Source: RGIG3701 sp017403345
Lineage (GTDB): Bacteria; Planctomycetota; Planctomycetia; Pirellulales; Thermoguttaceae
Assembly (NCBI GenBank): GCA_017403345.1
Contig: JAFQOH010000025.1
Span: 1 to 64,000 of the forward strand
Direction of reading: 5' to 3'
Length of the DNA: 64,000 nt
A program made the position numbers and the translations under genes. The stretch's first letter is position 1. Each line of letters starts with the position of its first letter. The notes under the pieces are model-generated. The model worked only from the letters and a program-made list of their open reading frames with translations. It had not been told where the DNA came from and searched no databases. This document shows, one piece after another, positions 8,442 to 15,336 of the stretch.

Positions 8442-9844
8442 ATCTCCATCATCTTCGGTGCTTCCCGCGTTTCCGGGCCATTCACGTTTTCCGGGCTTTC
8501 AAGGAGCGGAGAAGGTGAAAGCTCCGTCTCCGGGATGATCTGTTCCGTCCGCGGAGCATTTCGCAGATTTTCGAGCCGCTCAAATTCCTCGATGAGATAG
8601 TCTTCCATAAAAATGAGATTCCAGATCACGATCCCGACGATGATCCCGATGCCCATACAGACAGGCGCCATCCAGATCTGAAGTCTTCCATGAAATGTGC
8701 TCCCTTTTTTCTTGTTGATGACCCCAAACACGATCGCCAGAATGCCGAACAGGATGGGAATAAACAGCAGCGAGATCAGCATGGACGCATACCCCAGCGA
8801 AATGAGGAGTTTCGTACTGTGTTCCGTCGAAAACGGCAAAAGCGCATTCGTAACGTCTGAAATGTCTCTGAATCGCTTTTCTTTGTCAGAATGCGTCATT
8901 TTTTGAATGACCTTCAAAAGCGGAAATGGTATTCGGCCGTCAGTCCGCGCATCGTTCAGCCAGTCTTCCTTTTTCGGCAAATTTCCCGAGAGCATGAAAT
9001 AGAGCGTACGGCCCAGCGAGTAAATGTCGGTCCGCTCGTCGATCGGCAGCTGGTCTCTCTGTTCCGGCGACATGAACTGCGGCGTGCCTCCATAGTGTAC
9101 GGACTCATTCAGCGCGGAACGCAGCTGTGCCATTCCCAGATCCAAGACTTTGACATTACCATCCGTCTGAAGCCAGAGATTGGAGGGTTTCACATCACAG
9201 TGCAGCAGCCCAAAGCTGTGCGCATGCTGGATCCCTCGGCAGGCCTGAAGCAGGATCCCGACCGCCTCGGTCATGGGGAGCGGTCCGTCACGCCGAACGC
9301 GCTGCGCAAGATTTTCCCCCTCGAGCAGTTCCATCACGAGAAACGGTTTTCCGTTAAAGTTGCCCGCGTCCATCGTCGTGACGACATTCGGATGAAAAAG
9401 TCTCCCTGCCGAAATGATCTCCTGATGGAAACGCTCCGTAACTTCCGGCGAAATGACTTTCTTGTGCCGGATGAATTTCACGGCGACCTTCCGATGCAGC
9501 ATCTTGTGTTCCGCCTGATAGACGATCCCCATCCCGCCCTTTCCGAGTACAGACTGAAGTTCATAGAAACCGATCGACTGCGGCAGTTCCAGTTGATCTT
9601 CCGTTTCGAGGTAGCTGGAAAAGTGGTCCCAGAATTGAGTGAAGCCGGTCCCTAAGTTCTTTTCTTCATAAAAATCAGGATCGGAGAGCCGAAACATAGG
9701 TGTCGCTTCACGCTCTAACTGTTCGAGAAGTTCACGGCATGCACCACACTCGCTGACATGCATTTCTATCTGCGCACATTCTTCTTCACTCAGTTCACAT
9801 TGAATAAAAGAGCGCAGGAATGATTCTCCATAGCACGATTTCAT
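8408..9844 (-). CDS. Membrane Ser/Thr protein kinase with N-terminal zinc-finger-like motif
   Basis: The 478-residue protein starts with a short helical domain bearing His29-x3-Cys33-x2-Cys36, the zinc-binding pattern of anti-sigma factors (zf-HC2). A Hanks-type kinase follows: GKGGMG (101-106), Lys123 in VAVKFI, Glu142, HCDVKPSN (215-222), DLG (235-237) and a GTPQFMSPEQ activation segment. The Arg of the HRD motif is Cys (a non-RD kinase) and DFG is DLG, but catalytic Lys and Asp remain, so activity is likely. Two or three membrane segments lie at about residues 345-420, followed by a Pro/Glu-rich tail. Zinc-finger plus kinase fusions are common in planctomycetes. Targets are unknown; no sigma factor is adjacent. 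Confidence 0.9.
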   Translation of the reverse strand: MKSCYGESFLRSFIQCELSEEECAQIEMHVSECGACRELLEQLEREATPMFRLSDPDFYEEKNLGTGFTQFWDHFSSYLETEDQLELPQSIGFYELQSVLGKGGMGIVYQAEHKMLHRKVAVKFIRHKKVISPEVTERFHQEIISAGRLFHPNVVTTMDAGNFNGKPFLVMELLEGENLAQRVRRDGPLPMTEAVGILLQACRGIQHAHSFGLLHCDVKPSNLWLQTDGNVKVLDLGMAQLRSALNESVHYGGTPQFMSPEQRDQLPIDERTDIYSLGRTLYFMLSGNLPKKEDWLNDARTDGRIPFPLLKVIQKMTHSDKEKRFRDISDVTNALLPFSTEHSTKLLISLGYASMLISLLFIPILFGILAIVFGVINKKKGSTFHGRLQIWMAPVCMGIGIIVGIVIWNLIFMEDYLIEEFERLENLRNAPRTEQIIPETELSPSPLLESPENVNGPETREAPKMMEIHGPLPENAAP

Positions 9845-10170
9845 AAAAAATCTCCTTTCATTCCATAGAACGCCCAGGTGTTTTGGATTTTCAAAAAAAT
9901 TTTAAAATTTGTCCAAAAGTTCCGTAATTTTTCAGAATTCGACATTTTGCAAGGCTAAAAACAAAGAAAAAAACGTAAAAAATTAAAAATACAAATTTTT
10001 TCATTTCCCTGTTCGCGGGAAGTTGATCTTTTTTTTCAAAAACAGGAAAAATCCGCATTGGGGGGGCTTTTCGGAAATGCGATTTCGTAGTATAATAGTC
10101 TGGATTTATTTCACGCCGGGCAAACAAATACAGGCTCGGTGCATGGGCCAAGTTTTCAGAGGTTTCAAAA
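9845..10170. other. AT-rich intergenic region between divergent kinase and pheS
   Basis: This 326-bp gap must hold both promoters. TATAAT at 10091-10096 is a good -10 box for pheS, but the -35 position (TTTTCG) is poor. No T-box-like or other clearly folded leader was recognised. Confidence 0.45.
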
Positions 10171-11190
10171 ATGCAGACGATCAAAGAACAATTCGCTGCG
10201 GATCTTGCGGCGGCAGCGACTGCGGAAGCTGTCGAGCAGGTGCGCATCAAGTATCTGGGCAAAAAGGGAAGCATCACCACTCTGGCTAAAAATACGGACT
10301 TCCGAAGTCTTTCTGCGGAAGAAAAACGTTCCTTTGGTTCCCGGCTCAACGAGCTGAAGAACTATGCCGAGGAAGCTCTTGCCGCTGCGAAGGAAACTGC
10401 CGCGAATGCCGCACCCGCGAAAAAAAGTACGGGCTTGGACCTCACTCTGCCAGGAACGGGAAGAACGCTTGGGTCGCTCCATCCGATCTCTCTCATTCAG
10501 ATGGAACTGGAATCGATCTTCCAGGGAATGGGATTCACCGTGGTGCCGTCGCCGGAGTGTGAGCTGGAGTTCTACAATTTTGATGCCGTAAACATTCCGT
10601 CGGACCATCCCGCGCGTGAAATGCAGGACACGTACTGGCTGAAAAACCAAATGCTCATGCGTACGCACACTTCCGCGAACCAAGTCCGCACGATGCAGCG
10701 TCTCGGCGTGCCGCTCCGGGCGATCTTCCCGGGACGGTGTTTCCGTAATGAGGCGGTGGATCCAAGTCACGAAAACACGTTCTATCAGTGCGAGGGGCTG
10801 GTCGTTGACAAGAATATCTCGGTCGCGAACCTGATCGCCGTCATGAAGACGCTTTTGAGCGAGATCTTCCACCGTGACGTCACCGTGCGTCTGCGTCCGG
10901 GATTTTTCCCGTTCGTCGAACCCGGTTTCGAGTTGGACATCCGCTGCCTGCTGTGCGAGGGTGAAGGCTGCTCCACGTGTCACGGAACCGGCTGGATCGA
11001 GCTGATCCCGTGCGGTCTGATCCACCCGAAAGTTCTCGAATGTGCCGGCGTGGATCCCACGGTCTACAGCGGGTTCGCGTTCGGTGCGGGTCTGACGCGT
11101 CTGGCGATGATGAAATTCGGCATTCCGGACATTCGCCTTCTGAATGCCGGCGACGTACGTTTCAACGAACAGTTCCCGACGTACGTCTGA
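10171..11190 (+). CDS. pheS: Phenylalanine--tRNA ligase alpha subunit
   Basis: PheS is the catalytic subunit of the alpha2beta2 enzyme that charges tRNA-Phe. At 339 residues it has normal bacterial length. The N-terminal coiled coil (about 1-85) includes RIKYLGKKGS. Class II motifs follow: motif 1 around GSLHPISLIQMELESIF, motif 2 FRNEAVDPSHENTF (from residue 191), and motif 3 GAGLTRLAMMK (305-315). The start is preceded by AGAGG at normal spacing. The pheT gene for the beta subunit does not follow: the next genes lie on the other strand after a strong terminator, so pheT must be elsewhere. Confidence 0.97.
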   Translation: MQTIKEQFAADLAAAATAEAVEQVRIKYLGKKGSITTLAKNTDFRSLSAEEKRSFGSRLNELKNYAEEALAAAKETAANAAPAKKSTGLDLTLPGTGRTLGSLHPISLIQMELESIFQGMGFTVVPSPECELEFYNFDAVNIPSDHPAREMQDTYWLKNQMLMRTHTSANQVRTMQRLGVPLRAIFPGRCFRNEAVDPSHENTFYQCEGLVVDKNISVANLIAVMKTLLSEIFHRDVTVRLRPGFFPFVEPGFELDIRCLLCEGEGCSTCHGTGWIELIPCGLIHPKVLECAGVDPTVYSGFAFGAGLTRLAMMKFGIPDIRLLNAGDVRFNEQFPTYV

Positions 11191-11218
11191 CCGCAGAGAC
11201 GAAAACGAAGACGAAAAA

Positions 11219-11266
11219 GCCCTTTACCGATCGGCGAATACTGTTCGGTAAAGGGTTTCCTTTCTT
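11219..11266 (+). terminator. Bidirectional terminator between pheS and an ADP-ribosylglycohydrolase gene
   Basis: A perfect 11-bp stem, CCCTTTACCGA (11221-11231) with TCGGTAAAGGG (11246-11256), is followed by a T-rich stretch on the plus strand and by five T on the minus strand, so it can serve both convergent genes. Confidence 0.85.
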
Positions 11267-11309
11267 GGCAAAGCGGTACATTCAGATCCGTACCGTTTTG
11301 CAGCTCGAT

Positions 11310-12086
11310 TTACTTCCGGAACACGTATCGTTCCTCAAACTGATCAAGGACGTCTGTGATCTCTGAAGGAAGTTTGGCGCGCATAAAGGTGCAGACTTCT
11401 TTCGGGATCTCACGGTAAAATGCGTCTGCAATACTTCCCGTGATACAGGCGAGCGTGTCGCTGTCTCCACCGAGAGAAATTACCAGACGGATCGCATGGA
11501 TGTAATTTTCCGATTCGTAAAATGCGCGAAATACGGCAGGCATCGTTCCCATGCACGAAACGTCATGTACGTAGTCGGGGCGCATTTCGTCAATGGACCT
11601 TGACAGATCGTATCCGAAATTGCTTTCGATATACTCTTTGATCTCTTCTTTCGACTTTCCATTACGGGCCAGCCAAATAGCACTGGCAGTCGATTGGGCT
11701 CCTTTGATCCCTTCCGGGTGGTCGTGTGTTGCAGAGGCAGAGTCGGAGGCGGCTTTCATCGTCTCCTCAAGCGTCTCAAAAGCCCAGCCGACGGGAGAAA
11801 CTCGCATTGCGGAACCATTTCCGTAACTGAAATACGGTTTTTTCTCCGAAGAAGCAAGCCATTTCTGAAAATTTTTTCCGTATCCTGCATTGGGAAACCG
11901 ATTTCCCCAGTTCCAGTAGGCGTCGGTAAATGATGATCGATTTAAAATAGCGTCCGCGGTCGCTGCCGTCATTACGGTGTCGTCAGTAAACAGACTTTGG
12001 GGATCCAAGAACTCAAAATCCATGCTCTTGAACCCTTTTTTTCTGTAGGGAGAACCAACGATGTCGCCAATAAGCGCTCCAAACAT
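11310..12086 (-). CDS. ADP-ribosylglycohydrolase family protein (paralogue 1)
   Basis: The family (DraG/ARH type) removes ADP-ribose from proteins or small molecules using two metal ions. This 258-residue protein has the expected elements in order: GDIVGS (7-12), FTDDTVMT (33-40, metal ligands), a central THDHPEGIKGAQ, and C-terminal GGDSDT with ITGSIADA. It closely resembles the next gene upstream in the same direction, roughly two thirds identical by eye. Only 78 bp separate the two, so they may share a transcript. A ribosome site (AAAGGAA) precedes ATG 12086. No ADP-ribosyltransferase or nitrogenase gene is nearby, so the substrate is open. Confidence 0.88.
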   Translation of the reverse strand: MFGALIGDIVGSPYRKKGFKSMDFEFLDPQSLFTDDTVMTAATADAILNRSSFTDAYWNWGNRFPNAGYGKNFQKWLASSEKKPYFSYGNGSAMRVSPVGWAFETLEETMKAASDSASATHDHPEGIKGAQSTASAIWLARNGKSKEEIKEYIESNFGYDLSRSIDEMRPDYVHDVSCMGTMPAVFRAFYESENYIHAIRLVISLGGDSDTLACITGSIADAFYREIPKEVCTFMRAKLPSEITDVLDQFEERYVFRK

Positions 12087-12164
12087 AATGATATTCCTTT
12101 CATAGAAAAGATGTAACCCTATTTAAATGAGTATTTTGTATTTTTGGGGCTCTTCCGGAAAACT

Positions 12165-12947
12165 CTAAATCAGTTTTCGCGTTACGTATTTTGCCTCAAA
12201 CTGATCGATGATGTCCAGCATTTCCTGCGGAAGTTTCGTTCGCATGAAGGTACAGACTTCTTCCGGGATCTCGCGGTAATACGCGTCTGCGATCCCGCCC
12301 GTGATGCAAGCGATCGTATCACTGTCTCCGCCGACGGAAACGGCAAGACGCACAGCATCTACGTAGTTTTCCGACTCAAGGAACGCCCGAAATACGACCG
12401 GCATCGTCCCCATACACGTGACGTCAAACTCGTATCCGGGACGGATCTCATCGAGCGAGCGGGAAAGATCGTAGAAGAATCGATCCTCGACGAACCTGCA
12501 GATCTCTTCTTTCGTCTCACCGTTGCGCGCCATCCAAATCGCAGCGGCAGCGGATTCGGCTCCTTCGATCCCGTGCGGGTGATCATGCGTGACGGAGGCG
12601 GAATTGCAGGCTGCCTCGAGCGTCTCTTCAAGCGTCTCAAAAGCCCAGCCGACGGGCGAGATCCGCATCGCAGAGCCGTTTCCGAAGCTGAAATACGGTT
12701 TTTTGTCGGGGGAATGGAGCCATCCGAAGAAACGCCCTCCGTAACCGGCGTTCGGGTAGCGATTCCCCCAGTCCCAATAAGTATCCGCGAATGACAGACC
12801 ATTTAACAGTGCGTCAGCCGTTGCGACGGTCATGACCGAATCATCCGTAAATCGGCTGCGCGGATCAAGAAATTCAAAGTTCGTGCTTTTACAGTTGACC
12901 CGTTCATAGCATGAACCTACGATATCTCCAATGATCGCTCCAAACAT
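12165..12947 (-). CDS. ADP-ribosylglycohydrolase family protein (paralogue 2)
   Basis: This 260-residue protein is the upstream member of the tandem pair. It has GDIVGS, FTDDSVMT, THDHPHGIEGAE and GGDSDT in the same order as its neighbour, so the dinuclear metal site should be intact. The frame is open to 13097, but MFGAIIGDIVGS at 12947 matches the family N terminus and is preceded by an excellent ribosome site (GAGGAAGGAGG), so 12947 is chosen. A TTGCAA/TATAAT promoter lies 120 bp upstream. The pair arose by tandem duplication with clear later divergence. Which ADP-ribosyl bond each copy hydrolyses cannot be read from the sequence. Confidence 0.88.
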   Translation of the reverse strand: MFGAIIGDIVGSCYERVNCKSTNFEFLDPRSRFTDDSVMTVATADALLNGLSFADTYWDWGNRYPNAGYGGRFFGWLHSPDKKPYFSFGNGSAMRISPVGWAFETLEETLEAACNSASVTHDHPHGIEGAESAAAAIWMARNGETKEEICRFVEDRFFYDLSRSLDEIRPGYEFDVTCMGTMPVVFRAFLESENYVDAVRLAVSVGGDSDTIACITGGIADAYYREIPEEVCTFMRTKLPQEMLDIIDQFEAKYVTRKLI

Positions 12948-13068
12948 AATTCTTCCTCCTTCCTCACAAGTGGTTATCCAACATTCCAAGCCGGGAAAAT
13001 TGAAAAAACATGCTTCCCCAAAGACGCTGAACGAGAATGGACTCGATTTGATCGTAAATCTGTAAACT

Positions 13069-13097
13069 ATTATACAAAATCGCGGGAAGATTTGCAA
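13069..13097 (-). promoter_or_regulatory. Predicted promoter of the ADP-ribosylglycohydrolase pair
   Basis: On the minus strand TTGCAA (13092-13097) and TATAAT (13069-13074) are 17 bp apart. Confidence 0.75.
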
Positions 13098-13150
13098 GTA
13101 CCGGGAGCGGAAAAATTTTCTCTTTTTTAAAATTTTTTAGGAAAGCGTAC

Positions 13151-13179
13151 TTGCGGATTTAGCGAACATTAGATAAAAT
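13151..13179 (+). promoter_or_regulatory. Predicted promoter of lpxI
   Basis: TTGCGG (13151-13156) and TAAAAT (13174-13179) are 17 bp apart, 45 bp before the lpxI start. It is divergent from the preceding minus-strand promoter. Confidence 0.7.
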
Positions 13180-13224
13180 GAAAAAATGAAACGGTTTTTT
13201 GCCTGCGGAGGAGGCTGACCGAAA

Positions 13225-14136
13225 ATGTTGGGAAACGGATTACGAAATGAAATGGCGGATCCTGGGAAAGTCAAAAAAATCTGCATGGTCGCTGGCTGGG
13301 GACGGTATCCGGTCTACGTCGCAAAATCACTGAAGGCGCAGGGATTTGAGGTCCACTGCTTCGGCGTCGTTGGGCACGCGGACAAAAAGGCCCTCTCTGA
13401 CATCTGCGACGTTTACCGGCCGGTCGGAATGTGTCGGCTGGGGAAGATCATTTTCCATATGCGGAAACACGGTATCCGTGATTTTATCACACTCGGAAAG
13501 TACTTCAAATGGAGGCTTTTTCGGCCGGCTTCACTTCTCGTGCATCTGCCTGACTGGACTACTTTTCGGGCGTTTGCCTCTTACTTTATCACGCAGCGAA
13601 ACGACTGCAAGGATGACTCACTCATGCTCGCAATGGTACGGCTTTTTGAAAAATTCGGTCTGAAAATGGGGTCTCCGACGGATTACGTGCCGGAACTTCT
13701 CGCAGAAGAGGGGGTCCTGACCCGCACACAGCCCACCGAGGCGCAGTGGCGCGACATTCGGTACGGAATGGAAGTCGCACGGGAACTGGGACGTTTTGAC
13801 GTCGGGCAGTCGGTCGTCATCGCAAACGGAGCGGTCATCGCACTAGAAGCGATCGAGGGAACGGACCGATGTCTGGAACGTGCGGGGACTCTCTGTTCAA
13901 AAGGAGGGCTGGTGCTCGTAAAGGTCGCGAAACCCGATCAGGACATGCGGTTTGACGTCCCTACGATCGGGATGCAGACACTCGAAACATTCGCGAAAGC
14001 CGGAGGCCGGGTCGTTGCGATCGAAGCGAAACGCTCCATTCTCGTGGATAGAGAGGACGTACTCCAATTTGCCGACGCGCATTCCATGGCGGTCTGTGCC
14101 GTTCAGTTCCCGGAGCGTACAGAGACTGAAAAATAA
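13225..14136 (+). CDS. lpxI: UDP-2,3-diacylglucosamine pyrophosphatase LpxI (DUF1009)
   Basis: LpxI hydrolyses UDP-2,3-diacylglucosamine to lipid X in the cytoplasm, replacing LpxH in many bacteria. At 303 residues it is slightly longer than typical. The N-terminal domain starts with KICMVAGWGRYPVYVAKSLK and ends with the GKYFKWRLFRP region. The C-terminal domain contains FDVGQSVVIANGAVIALEAIEGTD, LVKVAKPDQDMRFDVPTIG and late acidic residues, all typical of the family. A GGAGGAGG ribosome site precedes ATG 13225. The next gene begins 25 bp downstream, so they probably form an operon. Together with waaA and the LptF/G protein it supports a lipid A-containing outer membrane. Confidence 0.9.
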   Translation: MLGNGLRNEMADPGKVKKICMVAGWGRYPVYVAKSLKAQGFEVHCFGVVGHADKKALSDICDVYRPVGMCRLGKIIFHMRKHGIRDFITLGKYFKWRLFRPASLLVHLPDWTTFRAFASYFITQRNDCKDDSLMLAMVRLFEKFGLKMGSPTDYVPELLAEEGVLTRTQPTEAQWRDIRYGMEVARELGRFDVGQSVVIANGAVIALEAIEGTDRCLERAGTLCSKGGLVLVKVAKPDQDMRFDVPTIGMQTLETFAKAGGRVVAIEAKRSILVDREDVLQFADAHSMAVCAVQFPERTETEK

Positions 14137-14161
14137 AATAAAGAGAGGAGAAAAGGAAACC

Positions 14162-14992
14162 ATGGCCGTTCAGCTGCCCCGAAGTTCCGTGCTGGTCCGT
14201 GAAGAGTACGTAGAGCAGGAGTACCTTTTTAAAATGCTTCGGGAACGGATGAATTCCACGGCAACGCAGGAACTTCTCCGTACGCTTCGGCACGAGCTGC
14301 TTGCGACGACGAAATTGCCGATGGCGCTGGAGTTCATGGAATCGTCGCTCAAACATACCGGAAGCATCGCAGAGGCCATGGGGACGATGGGGCACTATTT
14401 CACGCCGTTCCAAACTTTCATCATGCGGGAAGCGGAAAGAGAGGATGGAAAATTCGATTACCTGATCGCCCTCCAGATTCTAGAAAAAGAAGCACATTGC
14501 CGTGCGGAGGGAATGATCCCGCAGGGAATGTTTCTCTACCAGTTTGAGGCGTTGAGCCGAAATCGGCTGAAATACGAAGATGGTCTGACTGCCGTTGCAC
14601 GCGACCCAGTCTTTGACGACACGTGGTCAGAATGGATCATGCTGCTTCGCAGACAGCTCGGACTGCTGGATTTCGCGGAAATGATTTTCGTGCGAAGTGA
14701 ATACTATGCGGTCGTGCATGGCGAAACGCACGGCAAACCGATCCTGTTCGGCGAAAAAGAAGGACGCATCGCGCTGGCGAATCGGCGAAAGGACCCTACG
14801 TACCTCTTCCATGCCCTCCAGCGTCACCTAAACTACCCCGTCGTACCGCGTCCCGTTCATGAGGAATCAGACGAAGCACAGCTCGTAAAACTCCAGAGAG
14901 TCGTCGATCATCTGCAGGCCCGCGTGAAGATCCTGGAAGATGAACTTCACGGAGGACTCGACATCACAAAATACTACGTGAAAGACGAGTAA
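14162..14992 (+). CDS. Hypothetical protein co-transcribed with lpxI
   Basis: This 276-residue soluble protein is not assigned to a known family. It is largely helical and charged, with no signal peptide or membrane segment. A block of Glu, His and Tyr residues (REAEREDGKFDYLIALQILE and KEAHCRAEGMIPQG) lies in the middle, and a C-terminal coiled coil (about 235-262) ends in GLDITKYYVKDE. The gene lies 25 bp after lpxI with a strong AGAGAGGAG ribosome site, so it is very likely in the same operon. Any link to lipid A synthesis is inference from position alone. Confidence 0.75.
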   Translation: MAVQLPRSSVLVREEYVEQEYLFKMLRERMNSTATQELLRTLRHELLATTKLPMALEFMESSLKHTGSIAEAMGTMGHYFTPFQTFIMREAEREDGKFDYLIALQILEKEAHCRAEGMIPQGMFLYQFEALSRNRLKYEDGLTAVARDPVFDDTWSEWIMLLRRQLGLLDFAEMIFVRSEYYAVVHGETHGKPILFGEKEGRIALANRRKDPTYLFHALQRHLNYPVVPRPVHEESDEAQLVKLQRVVDHLQARVKILEDELHGGLDITKYYVKDE

Positions 14993-15027
14993 CTTTCGGC
15001 GAACACCGAGTTCCCGGCATTTTTGCG

Positions 15028-15113
15028 CACGGAGAACGCAGAGGGGCAGGCGTTTGAGCTCTCACTGCTTTCTTTCTTTTTTCGTGACGTCTCTGCGAGG
15101 TCACCGTGTTTTT
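15028..15113 (+). terminator. Imperfect inverted repeat followed by T-run, possible terminator of the lpxI operon
   Basis: CACGG...CGCAGAG (15028-15043) pairs with CTCTGCG...CCGTG (15091-15107), followed by five T. The long loop and internal mismatch make it an atypical terminator. The arms resemble the 'cacggaga...cagag' phrases that recur in intergenic DNA of many bacterial genomes. Confidence 0.4.
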
Positions 15114-15208
15114 CGGGGCACGCTCATGATGCAAGATCCCACGAAAGCTCAATGCACACTTTTTGAAAGAGGCTTTTGGATTTTCTCCGTCTGTACCGAG
15201 TCCGTCTA

Positions 15209-15236
15209 TTGACAAAAAACCGGTTTCGAGTATAAT
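15209..15236 (+). promoter_or_regulatory. Promoter of rlmKL
   Basis: Consensus boxes TTGACA (15209-15214) and TATAAT (15231-15236) are 16 bp apart, about 100 bp upstream of the start codon. Confidence 0.85.
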
Positions 15237-15336
15237 GAAGACAGGAACGTGACCGCATTTCGCAAGAGTTTCGTTCCTCGGCATTTTTCGGGAAAACAGG
15301 AGTTTCCCTGCGTATTTTTTGAAAACGGAGTCTATT

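Larger units (their letters stand above)
14993..15336. other. Intergenic region with a long inverted repeat and the rlmKL promoter
   Basis: It holds an imperfect inverted repeat at 15028-15107 and a strong promoter at 15209-15236, described separately. No small gene was recognised. Confidence 0.6.
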
